Assembly: GCA_038217425.1 (NCBI GenBank)
Contig: JBBQPM010000281.1
Location: 1-6,841, forward strand
DNA: 6,841 nt
DNA from: JAIEPT01 sp038217425
GTDB taxonomy: Bacteria; Planctomycetota; Planctomycetia; Gemmatales; Gemmataceae
Direction: 5' to 3'
Part shown: positions 1 through 5,805 of the stretch, one piece after another
How positions within the stretch are numbered: position 1 is the first letter of the stretch
Layout of the letters: each line of letters starts with the position of its first letter
The notes under the pieces: generated by a model
Told to the model about the DNA's origin: nothing
The model's database searches: none
What the model saw: only the letters and a program-made list of their open reading frames with translations
Program-made: the position numbers and the translations under genes

Positions 1-2
1 GG

Positions 3-752
3 CTCCAGGGAACCCGCGACCAGATGAAGCAGTACGCCGAAAAAAAGAAGGGCGAACGCACGTTTATCATGCCCGCGTCGTACGTCCATTTCAGCAAGGA
101 CATGCCGGCGCTCGACGTGCAGTCGCATGCGCTGCAACTCCTCGAGGACGTTCGGCTCAACGACATCAAGGGCGACCTGGGGTGCGAAGCGCTCTTCTAC
201 ATCGCCACCGTCAAATTCTTCAATGAGGATTATAAAGAAGCCGACTTCTACTACGCCTCGGTCTACGAACAATATCCGAAGAGTCCGAAGGCGCCCAAGG
301 CGATCAAGCAATCGGTCGTCTGCAAACTCCTCAGCCACGGCGGCACCAGCTACGACACCCGCGCTCTGGAAGAGTGCCGCAAGGTGATCCACAAGTACGT
401 CAACACCTATCCGGAACTCGCCAAGGAACAGGAGTGGATGAAGACGCAGATGACGAGCATCACGTACGCCCAGGCCGATCGCGACTTCAACACCGGCGAA
501 TATTACCGCCGCACCGGGCATCCGGCGTCGGCCTACTTTTACTACGAACTTGTTCGCAGACGCTATCCTGGTACGAAGTACGCGGAGAACGCCCAGGCCC
601 GCATCGTCGAGATCAAATCCTCCGCCGAGGCGGAGCAGGTTCGGCTCGACAATCCGCAGAATAACTCCGGCCTGTTCGGCTTCTTCCAGCGCAACTTGAA
701 CACGGGCACGGCGCCGACTCCCGTCCCCAGTACCGCGCTCGGCGGGCCGTGA
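3..752 (+). CDS. BamD-like outer-membrane assembly TPR protein (5'-truncated)
   Basis: The frame is open from the first complete codon at position 3 through to TGA at 750-752. The first Met in the window (24) is probably internal, so the N-terminus with any lipoprotein signal is missing. Counting from that Met, two TPR-like helical hairpins are visible: about residues 54-90 (DYKEADFYYASVYEQYPKSP) and about 148-195 (HPASAYFYYELVRRRYPGTK). The repeated pattern of A-x-x-Y-Y-x-x-V-x-x-x-YP is typical of BamD/YfiO, the periplasm-facing lipoprotein of the BAM complex that helps insert beta-barrel proteins into the outer membrane. A proline- and asparagine-rich tail of about 40 residues follows. The neighbour downstream is an LptE-like lipoprotein, which fits an envelope-biogenesis cluster. 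A generic TPR protein of another role cannot be excluded without the N-terminus. Confidence 0.8.
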   Translation, partial: LQGTRDQMKQYAEKKKGERTFIMPASYVHFSKDMPALDVQSHALQLLEDVRLNDIKGDLGCEALFYIATVKFFNEDYKEADFYYASVYEQYPKSPKAPKAIKQSVVCKLLSHGGTSYDTRALEECRKVIHKYVNTYPELAKEQEWMKTQMTSITYAQADRDFNTGEYYRRTGHPASAYFYYELVRRRYPGTKYAENAQARIVEIKSSAEAEQVRLDNPQNNSGLFGFFQRNLNTGTAPTPVPSTALGGP

Positions 753-763
753 CGTCGGTTTCC

Positions 764-822
764 GAAAGCCCAGGGATGGCTATCCCTGGGACGTCCCCAG
801 AGATAGCCATCCCTGGGCTTTC
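764..822. repeat. REPIN-like inverted doublet between bamD-like gene and lptE
   Basis: The arms 764-784 and 802-822 are perfect 21-bp reverse complements. Pairing resumes inside as 786-790 (CTGGG) with 796-800 (CCCAG), leaving a 5-nt loop. The element can also be read as two inverted copies of a 22-nt palindromic unit: 769-790 (CCCAGGGAT, loop GGCT, ATCCCTGGG) and 796-817, which is the reverse complement of the first with one mismatch. No T-tract follows, so it is not a standard intrinsic terminator. The arrangement resembles REP doublets (REPINs), short non-autonomous repeats that gather in intergenic DNA. Whether it is repeated in the genome cannot be seen from one window. Confidence 0.75.
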
Positions 823-833
823 CGGTCTCGCTT

Positions 834-838
834 GAGGA
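834..838 (+). promoter_or_regulatory. Ribosome binding site for lptE-like gene
   Basis: GAGGA lies 5 nt before ATG 844. It decides in favour of ATG 844 over the in-frame TTG at 832, which overlaps this motif and has no Shine-Dalgarno sequence of its own. Confidence 0.55.
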
Positions 839-843
839 TTCTC

Positions 844-1446
844 ATGGCACGCTTCGGTTTCCTACCGCTGGTTTTCGGGCTCGCCTGCTTCGTCGGCTGC
901 ACCTCCGACGGCAATCTCGAATTCTTGGGCTACACCACCAGGCCGCCGTTCGATCCCTCCATCACGCGCATCTACATTCCACATTTCGAAAACTTCACCT
1001 ACATGCGCGGCATGGAGTTCCAGCTCAAGAAGGCGCTCATCGAGGAAATCAACCGTCGACCTTCGCCGATGAAGATCACCATGCACCGCGATCAGGCCGA
1101 TGCGGAACTGATCGGCAAGATCGTCTCGCGGCGCAAGCAAGTCATCCTGTACAATCAACAACTCGAGACGCGCGACGCGGAACTGCAGATCGGCGTCGAG
1201 ATGTCGTACCTCGATCTGCGCCCCGGACGGCAGGGACTTTCGCTGCTGACGCCGGAAGGCCAGAAGCGCGTGGATCGCGATCCGCTCGAACCGATCGTGA
1301 TCGATCCGAAGAATCCGCCCGTCGTGCTCATCACGCCGACCACGACGTACATCCCGGAACTAGGCGGCTCGAACGCCTCGGCCGAGGCGTACCTCGCCCG
1401 GCAACTTGCCAAACAAGTCGTGAACATGATGGAATCGTACCGGTGA
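844..1446 (+). CDS. lptE: LptE-like LPS-assembly lipoprotein
   Basis: A 200-residue protein that looks like the planctomycete version of LptE, the lipoprotein that plugs and assists the LptD barrel in delivering lipopolysaccharide to the outer leaflet of the outer membrane. Residues 4-18 are hydrophobic and end at Cys19 in a lipobox-like FVGC, which suggests export and lipidation. The body carries the family pattern ITRIYIPHFENFTYMRGMEF (about residues 39-58), a KKALIEEINRR helix, and then ADAELIGKIVSRRKQV, followed by a beta-rich part and a C-terminal helix ARQLAKQVVNMMESYR. The start at 844 is chosen because GAGGA sits 5 nt upstream. An in-frame TTG at 832 would add four residues. The stop overlaps the folP start by 4 nt (GTGA), implying translational coupling. 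The family call rests on overall pattern, since LptE is poorly conserved. Confidence 0.78.
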   Translation: MARFGFLPLVFGLACFVGCTSDGNLEFLGYTTRPPFDPSITRIYIPHFENFTYMRGMEFQLKKALIEEINRRPSPMKITMHRDQADAELIGKIVSRRKQVILYNQQLETRDAELQIGVEMSYLDLRPGRQGLSLLTPEGQKRVDRDPLEPIVIDPKNPPVVLITPTTTYIPELGGSNASAEAYLARQLAKQVVNMMESYR

Positions 1447-2300
1447 CGACCGACTGGCACATCGCAGGTCGAACTCTTTCCTTCGCCCAGCGTCCGCTCA
1501 TTCTCGGCATCGTTAACCTCACGCCCGACAGTTTCTCCGACGGCGGCCAACACAACGACACGGCCGCCGCCGTTCATCACGCGCTGAAACTCGTGGAACA
1601 GGGCGCCGACCTGCTCGATCTCGGCGGCGAATCGACGCGCCCGGGTTCGCTTCCCATTTCGGCGGGCGACGAGTTGGCGCGCGTCGTCCCCGTCGTTGCC
1701 GAACTACGCAAACGGACCGACGTGCCGTTGTCGATCGACACCAGCAAGGCGGAAGTCGCCCGGCAATGTCTCGCGCTCGGCGCCCACATCGTCAACGACG
1801 TCACCGCGCTGCGCGATCCTGACATGCTCGACGTGGTCCGCGAATATTCCGCAGGCGTCATTCTCATGCACATGCAAGGGACGCCCGAAACCATGCAGGC
1901 CCAACCGCAGTATGACGATGTGATCGGCGACATTGCCGCGTTCTTCGCGGAGCGCATCCAAATATGCGAGGCGGCGGGGGTGACGCGCGAAAAGCTGGTG
2001 TTGGACCCGGGGCTCGGATTTGGTAAAACCTTCGAACACAACCTGGAGATTTTGGTTCGGCTCGAAGCGTTCCTCGCCTTGGGTCGGCCGATCTGTCTGG
2101 GAGTTTCGCGCAAGGGGTTTCTGGGGCAAATCACCGGTCGACCGCGAAGCGAACGAGCGGTGAGCACGGCCCTACTTGGTTTCTACGGGGCGATGCACGG
2201 GGCGGCGCATCTGCAGCGCGTGCACGATATCGCCGAGACGCTCGACGCGGTCCGCATGTCGGTCGCGCTGCGTCAGGCGGAAACGAAGTATCGAAAATAA
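1443..2300 (+). CDS. folP: Dihydropteroate synthase
   Basis: A complete 285-residue TIM-barrel enzyme that joins p-aminobenzoate to 6-hydroxymethyl-7,8-dihydropterin diphosphate to give dihydropteroate in cytosolic folate synthesis. It is the target of sulfonamides. The family signatures are all present in order: NLTPDSFSDGG (25-35), DLGGESTRPG (59-68), SIDTSKAEVA (97-106), HIVNDVTALRDP (115-126), LMHMQGTPETMQ (141-152), DPGLGFGKTFEHN (188-200), GVSRKGFLG (220-228) and a C-terminal RVHD. The length is normal and no key residue is missing, so it should be active. It starts with GTG inside the lptE stop region (4-nt overlap), so its translation is probably coupled to lptE. Downstream, a palindromic repeat begins 4 nt after its TAA and separates it from the diadenylate cyclase gene. 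Confidence 0.97.
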   Translation: MTTDWHIAGRTLSFAQRPLILGIVNLTPDSFSDGGQHNDTAAAVHHALKLVEQGADLLDLGGESTRPGSLPISAGDELARVVPVVAELRKRTDVPLSIDTSKAEVARQCLALGAHIVNDVTALRDPDMLDVVREYSAGVILMHMQGTPETMQAQPQYDDVIGDIAAFFAERIQICEAAGVTREKLVLDPGLGFGKTFEHNLEILVRLEAFLALGRPICLGVSRKGFLGQITGRPRSERAVSTALLGFYGAMHGAAHLQRVHDIAETLDAVRMSVALRQAETKYRK

Positions 2301-2303
2301 TCC

Positions 2304-2388
2304 GGCGAGCCAGGTCGCGTTAGCGCCTGGAGTGCTTGGTGCTTGCAAACTGACTCGTTCTCCAGGCGCTAACGCGACCTGGCTCGCC
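2304..2388. repeat. Long perfect inverted repeat between folP and cdaA
   Basis: The arms 2304-2332 and 2360-2388 are perfect 29-bp reverse complements around a 27-nt loop. Each arm holds a 21-nt unit that is itself nearly palindromic: CCAGG, a one-base bulge, CGC, loop GTTA, GCG, CCTGG (2311-2331, mirrored at 2361-2381). The element is therefore an inverted doublet of hairpin units, like the element at 764-822 but with a different sequence. The loop starts with a tandem heptamer GTGCTTG (2332-2338 and 2339-2345). The element takes up nearly all of the 94-nt gap between folP and cdaA. It ends 6 nt before the cdaA ATG and has no T-tract after it, so it does not look like a terminator. Confidence 0.85.
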
Positions 2389-2394
2389 CATCGC

Positions 2395-3228
2395 ATGAAT
2401 CCGCATGGAGGCGGTTCGTTGTTCACCCGACTCCTACTTCTGTACGAATCGATCGGCACGCGCGACCTCGTGCAGATCGCGATTCTGGCGCTGGTCGTCT
2501 ACGGCATGTTGCGCTTTTTGAGCAAGTCGGGCGCCGGGTCGACCATTGGCCGGGGTCTGGGGCTCGTCGTCGTCGCGTTCTTTCTCGTGGCACAGATCGT
2601 CATCGCCAATCTCGATCTCACCGAGCTCAGCACTGTCCTGGAATACATTCTTTTCGGCTCGCTGTTGGCGCTGGTCGTGTTGTTCCAGCCGGAACTTCGG
2701 CGCGGCCTCATGATGCTGGGCCGCACGAAAATTTGGCAAGGCCGGGCGAGCACGCGGCATCCGATCGCGGACCCGCTCGCGGATGCGGCCGAGGCGCTGG
2801 CGCGGGAAGGGATCGGCGCCCTCATTGCCATTCAGCGCGAAGTCAATCTCGGGCCGTACATCGACACGGGCGAGCGCATCGAGGCGCGTCTGTCGGCGCC
2901 GCTGATTCGCAGCATTTTCATCCCCAAGACGCCGCTGCACGATGGCGCGGTCATCTTGGTCAAGGGCAAGATCGTCGCGGCGGGGTGCCAGTTGCCGATG
3001 AAGCCGTTCGACCGATTCAGTATCGTCGGCAAGCCGGCCTACGGCATGCGCCACCGAGCCGCCCTCGCGCTGACGGAAGAGACCGACGCCATCGTGCTGG
3101 TTATTAGCGAGGAAACGGGTCGAATCTCGCTCGCCTTCGCGGGGAAGTTTGAACCGGTGCCGCGCGAAAACCTCGCACGCCGTCTCGTCGATATGCTCAG
3201 CGCCCCCGCCCCCAAACTGGCGGCGTGA
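2395..3228 (+). CDS. cdaA: Diadenylate cyclase CdaA (membrane-bound c-di-AMP synthase)
   Basis: A 277-residue CdaA/DacA-type enzyme that condenses two ATP into cyclic di-AMP. With numbering from ATG 2395, three hydrophobic segments lie at about 25-42, 54-71 and 78-97. They are followed by the family linker FQPELRRGLMMLGR and the cytoplasmic DAC domain. The catalytic motifs are visible as DGA at 183-185 (HDGAVILVKGKIVAAGCQLP) and RHR at 219-221 (GMRHRAALALTEETDAI), then VISEETGRISLAF. Two small departures: Met218 stands where the usual motif is GTRHR, and the stretch between the LPM and GMRHR motifs seems a few residues longer than in Firmicute homologues as I remember them. ATG 2395 is the first start that does not translate the repeat, but it has no Shine-Dalgarno sequence. 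TTG 2419 has GGAGG at 2407-2411, 7 nt upstream, and would give a 269-residue protein. The CdaR-like gene follows after 16 nt. Confidence 0.95.
   Translation: MNPHGGGSLFTRLLLLYESIGTRDLVQIAILALVVYGMLRFLSKSGAGSTIGRGLGLVVVAFFLVAQIVIANLDLTELSTVLEYILFGSLLALVVLFQPELRRGLMMLGRTKIWQGRASTRHPIADPLADAAEALAREGIGALIAIQREVNLGPYIDTGERIEARLSAPLIRSIFIPKTPLHDGAVILVKGKIVAAGCQLPMKPFDRFSIVGKPAYGMRHRAALALTEETDAIVLVISEETGRISLAFAGKFEPVPRENLARRLVDMLSAPAPKLAA
2407..2411 (+). promoter_or_regulatory. Shine-Dalgarno supporting an alternative TTG start for cdaA
   Basis: GGAGG at 2407-2411 sits 7 nt before the in-frame TTG at 2419 and inside the coding region that would begin at ATG 2395. The resulting N-terminus (MFTRLLLLYESIGTRD) resembles the short cytosolic lead-in typical of CdaA. 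The start choice remains open. Confidence 0.45.
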
Positions 3229-3232
3229 CCCC

Positions 3233-3238
3233 AAGGAG
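3233..3238 (+). promoter_or_regulatory. Ribosome binding site for cdaR-like gene
   Basis: AAGGAG ends 6 nt before GTG 3245. This fixes GTG 3245 as the start and rules out the longer frame opening at 3149 inside cdaA. Confidence 0.8.
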
Positions 3239-3244
3239 ACCGCC

Positions 3245-4282
3245 GTGCGACTCGTACATTGGTTGGGCAAACAACGGCTGCAGATCTTCCTGCTCGAAGC
3301 GTCGATCTCGCTATGCCTCGCGTTCATCCTCTGGCTCTACCTGCACGGCCGAACGCAGACGGCCATCGATCACGTGCAGATCCCGGTGCAGGTACAGCTC
3401 AGCCCCAGCCAGCGCGATCAGTTCGTACTCGAGACTCCGCCGACGCCTCGGGTGATGGTCTCGTTCACCGGGCAGAATGCGCGTCTCAAACAACTGCGCA
3501 AGAAGCTGCAGCAAGGCCAAATCCAGGCGAACGTCATCTATCACGTCCCCGAGGACAAGACCAGCGAGACGACGTATTCGACGGCGGTTTCGATCGACAC
3601 GTCGCACATCGACGTGCCGCAGGGGATCGTCGTCGAGATCGTCGAGGCGAGTATGTTGTTGCCGATCGTGGTACATCGGATCGTCGAGCGGACGATCCCG
3701 GTGGAGCTGGAGTACACCGGTGCGGTGCGCGTGACGCAGATCAAGATCGAGCCGGCGACGGTGCTGGTGCGCGGGCCGAAGTCGGTGCTCGACCGCGCGG
3801 ACCGAATCGGTACATTGCCTTACGCCATTGCGCCGCCGGCGGACGACACGGACGATCCGGTGGTGAAGGACTTGGTGACGGTGGCGACGGAACTCGAGGG
3901 CAAGGGCTTGAAGGTGACGCCTCGGCAGGTGAACGTGAAGTGCAAGGTGCAGCCGCGGAAGAAGTGGTACAAGATCGCGGACGTGCCGGTGCAGTTTTTG
4001 AGCCCGGAACAGTTCCCGTATCGGACGAAATTCGCGGAGGAAAAGGGGAGCGTCGTGACGGTGAAGCTGATGGGTCCAGCCGGGGAAGAACCGCCGCCGG
4101 TGTTCGCGTTCATCGATCTGACGAAGGAAAGCCTGGGGCGCGGGCGCAACTTGCAGCCGGTGCGCGTACAATTACCCAAGGAATATCAGATCGTGGAGAT
4201 GATTCCGCCGCAGCTCGCGTTCTATCTGGAAGATCCCGAGCCGCCGACGGACAAAGTCCTCAAAGAGGCCGGCGAGAAGTGA
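3245..4282 (+). CDS. cdaR: YbbR-domain protein, CdaR-like regulator of CdaA
   Basis: A 345-residue protein with one N-terminal membrane segment (about residues 14-33, IFLLEASISLCLAFILWLYL) and a long extracytoplasmic part. YbbR-type beta modules can be traced at about 39-130 (VQIPVQVQL to VEASMLLPIVV), 149-230 (RTIPVELEYTGAVRVTQIKI, then VLVRGPKSVLDRADRI) and a more divergent one at about 241-335 (WYKIADVPVQFLSP). In Firmicutes, CdaR binds and modulates the membrane-bound cyclase CdaA, and the genes are adjacent there as well. The GTG start is preceded by AAGGAG at a 6-nt spacing, 16 nt after the cdaA stop. The C-terminus ends in a charged, proline-containing tail. The stop is one nucleotide before proA. 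Direct control of CdaA is inferred from family and position. Confidence 0.88.
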   Translation: MRLVHWLGKQRLQIFLLEASISLCLAFILWLYLHGRTQTAIDHVQIPVQVQLSPSQRDQFVLETPPTPRVMVSFTGQNARLKQLRKKLQQGQIQANVIYHVPEDKTSETTYSTAVSIDTSHIDVPQGIVVEIVEASMLLPIVVHRIVERTIPVELEYTGAVRVTQIKIEPATVLVRGPKSVLDRADRIGTLPYAIAPPADDTDDPVVKDLVTVATELEGKGLKVTPRQVNVKCKVQPRKKWYKIADVPVQFLSPEQFPYRTKFAEEKGSVVTVKLMGPAGEEPPPVFAFIDLTKESLGRGRNLQPVRVQLPKEYQIVEMIPPQLAFYLEDPEPPTDKVLKEAGEK

Positions 4283-4283
4283 C

Positions 4284-5534
4284 ATGAATCTCGGTAGCTA
4301 TTGCGAAACGCTGGCCCGGCAGGCCAAGAGCGCCTCGCGCATCCTTTCAACCAGTCGCGGCGAAGTCAAGAACGCCTGGCTCACCAAGTCGGCGCAGGCG
4401 CTGGAGAAGCGCATGCCGGAGATTTTGGACGCGAATCAGAAAGACGTCGACGCCGCATCCGGACTCACGTCGGCGCAGGTCGAACGCCTGAAGCTGTCGC
4501 CAGGCCGAATTGCCGCGATGGCGCAAGGGCTGGGCGAAATCGCCGCGCTCCCCGATCCGATCGGCAAGGTGCTCGATTCGAGCGTTCGTCCCAATGGGCT
4601 TCAGATCGTCAAGGTCGGCGTACCGTTGGGAGTCATTTTTTTCATCTACGAATCGAGACCGAACGTCACCGTCGACGCCGCCGGGCTGTGCGTGAAAGCG
4701 GGCAACGCCATCATCCTGCGCGGCGGCAAAGAGGCGCTGCACTCGAACACGGCGCTGCATGGCATTCTGCAGACGTGTCTGACGGAATGCGGGCTCCCCG
4801 CCGAGGCGGTCCAGTTTGTGAGCACCGCCGATCGCGATGCGGTCGGTCATCTACTCGGCATGAATCATTGGATCGACCTCGCCATCCCGCGCGGCGGCGA
4901 GAGTCTCATCCGCCGAGTCGCACAGGATGCGAAGATGCCGGTCCTCAAGCATTACCTCGGCAACTGCCACGTCTACGTCGATCGACTCGTCGACTTTGAC
5001 CAGGCGGAGCAGATTATCGTCAACGCGAAGTGCCAGCGCCCCGCGGTCTGCAACGCGGCCGAGAGTTTGCTGGTGCATCAAGACGTCGCCGAGGTTTTCC
5101 TACCGCGCGTCGGCAAGGTGCTGCAAGGCAAGGGGGTCGAGCTGCGCGGCTGTCCGCGTTCGTGCCAGTTGGTCGCGGGGATGACGCCGGCGAGCGACGC
5201 CGACTTCGCCGCCGAGTTCGCGGAACTCATCCTATCCGTAAAAGTGGTGCGCGATTTGGAAGCCGCGCTCGAGCACATCACGCAGTTCGGCTCGCAGCAC
5301 ACCGAAGCGATCCTGACGACCGACTTGCTCGCCGCCCAACGATTCACAGCCGCGGTCGATGCGTCGGCAGTGATGGTGAACGCCAGCACGCGTTTCAACG
5401 ACGGCTTCGAGTTCGGCCTGGGCGCCGAGATCGGCATCAGCACGGACAAGTTCCACGCCCGCGGCCCATGCGGGCTGCAGGAGATCTGTTCGTACAAGTA
5501 CATTGTTCTCGGCAGCGGTCAGATTCGCGCGTAA
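4284..5534 (+). CDS. proA: Glutamate-5-semialdehyde dehydrogenase (gamma-glutamyl phosphate reductase)
   Basis: A complete 416-residue member of the aldehyde dehydrogenase superfamily. It reduces gamma-glutamyl phosphate with NADPH to glutamate-5-semialdehyde, the second step of proline synthesis from glutamate. Family signatures are VPLGVIFFIYESRPNVTVDA (about 112-131), PRGGESLIRRV, the catalytic cysteine Cys256 in QRPAVCNAAESLLVH, and the C-terminal block VNASTRFNDGFEFGLGAEIG followed by STDKFHARGPCGLQE. A second Cys at 250 (NAKCQRP) takes the place where Thr is common, and the protein is generally richer in Cys than the textbook versions. The length is normal and no catalytic residue is missing. 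It begins 1 nt after the cdaR stop with no strong Shine-Dalgarno sequence, so it is probably translated by coupling. The kinase gene proB is not in the window. Confidence 0.96.
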   Translation: MNLGSYCETLARQAKSASRILSTSRGEVKNAWLTKSAQALEKRMPEILDANQKDVDAASGLTSAQVERLKLSPGRIAAMAQGLGEIAALPDPIGKVLDSSVRPNGLQIVKVGVPLGVIFFIYESRPNVTVDAAGLCVKAGNAIILRGGKEALHSNTALHGILQTCLTECGLPAEAVQFVSTADRDAVGHLLGMNHWIDLAIPRGGESLIRRVAQDAKMPVLKHYLGNCHVYVDRLVDFDQAEQIIVNAKCQRPAVCNAAESLLVHQDVAEVFLPRVGKVLQGKGVELRGCPRSCQLVAGMTPASDADFAAEFAELILSVKVVRDLEAALEHITQFGSQHTEAILTTDLLAAQRFTAAVDASAVMVNASTRFNDGFEFGLGAEIGISTDKFHARGPCGLQEICSYKYIVLGSGQIRA

Positions 5535-5542
5535 CCTGCGGC

Positions 5543-5571
5543 TTGCGGCCTGGCGAAATGGAGACTATGAT
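5543..5571 (+). promoter_or_regulatory. Putative sigma70-type promoter of the DUF433/DUF5615 pair, leaderless
   Basis: TTGCGG (5543-5548) and TATGAT (5566-5571) are separated by exactly 17 nt. The -10 box matches the consensus at 5 of 6 positions and the -35 box at 3 of 6. A start site about 7 nt after the -10 box would fall on the A of ATG 5578, predicting a leaderless mRNA. This fits the absence of a Shine-Dalgarno sequence at a usable distance, since GGAG at 5560-5563 is 14 nt away. Confidence 0.5.
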
Positions 5572-5577
5572 TGGCGT

Positions 5578-5805
5578 ATGGAATACGCACACCTGATCAC
5601 AATTGAGCCAGACAAACGGAGCGGGCAGCCGTGCATCCGCGGCTTGCGCATGACCGTTCGCGACGTCCTGGAATACCTGGCGGGCGGAATGTCGACGGAA
5701 GAGATTTTGGCGGACTTCCCGGACCTGACGGTCGAAGACATCCGGGCGTGCCTGGCATTTGCAGCCGATCGCGAACGGCGGCTGTGGGTGGTTCCTGCGG
5801 CATGA
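5578..5805 (+). CDS. DUF433 protein, antitoxin-like
   Basis: A 75-residue protein of the DUF433 family (PF04255), small helix-turn-helix-like proteins regularly found next to PIN-like partners and treated as putative VapB-type antitoxins. The diagnostic parts are ITIEPDKRSGQPCIRGLRMT (7-26), the helix VRDVLEYLAGGMSTEEILAD (27-46), and FPDLTVEDIRACLAFAADRE (47-66). ATG 5578 is chosen because the signature begins directly after it. The frame stays open upstream into proA, but that stretch is proA read in another frame. The gene lies 43 nt after proA and its stop overlaps the next ATG by 4 nt (ATGA), so the pair is translationally coupled. It probably binds and neutralises the downstream protein, and may repress its own promoter. 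That role is inferred from family and context only. Confidence 0.9.
   Translation: MEYAHLITIEPDKRSGQPCIRGLRMTVRDVLEYLAGGMSTEEILADFPDLTVEDIRACLAFAADRERRLWVVPAA

Noticed and set aside
764..822. Intrinsic terminator after the bamD-like gene
   Set aside because: The stem is long, but the downstream bases (CGGTCTCGC) contain no T-tract and the lptE ribosome binding site follows at once.
2332..2345. Tandem GTGCTTG heptamer as a regulatory repeat or start of a longer array
   Set aside because: There are only two copies, confined to the loop of the palindrome, so I kept it as a detail of that element.
2304..2388. Intrinsic terminator after folP
   Set aside because: There is no T-tract, the arms are too long and the loop of 27 nt is too large. 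An inverted-repeat element explains it better.
2176..2394. Upstream extension of the cdaA frame to an ATG inside folP
   Set aside because: It would translate folP in another frame and then the palindromic repeat. The peptide is Arg/Ser-rich and unlike any CdaA N-terminus.
3149..3244. Upstream extension of the cdaR frame into cdaA
   Set aside because: GTG 3245 has AAGGAG at a 6-nt spacing, and the extra residues are cdaA read out of frame.
2434..4171. Long minus-strand open frames (up to about 297 codons) opposite cdaA and cdaR
   Set aside because: They are low-complexity Arg/His/Asp-rich translations with no family features, as expected from antisense reading of GC-rich genes.
5031..5051. 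Cys250 near catalytic Cys256 of ProA as a redox switch
   Set aside because: It is a single substitution at a position where Thr is common, with no other support. It is noted in the proA entry only.
5503..5577. Longer DUF433 frame overlapping the end of proA
   Set aside because: The family signature begins right after ATG 5578, and the upstream part is proA in another frame.
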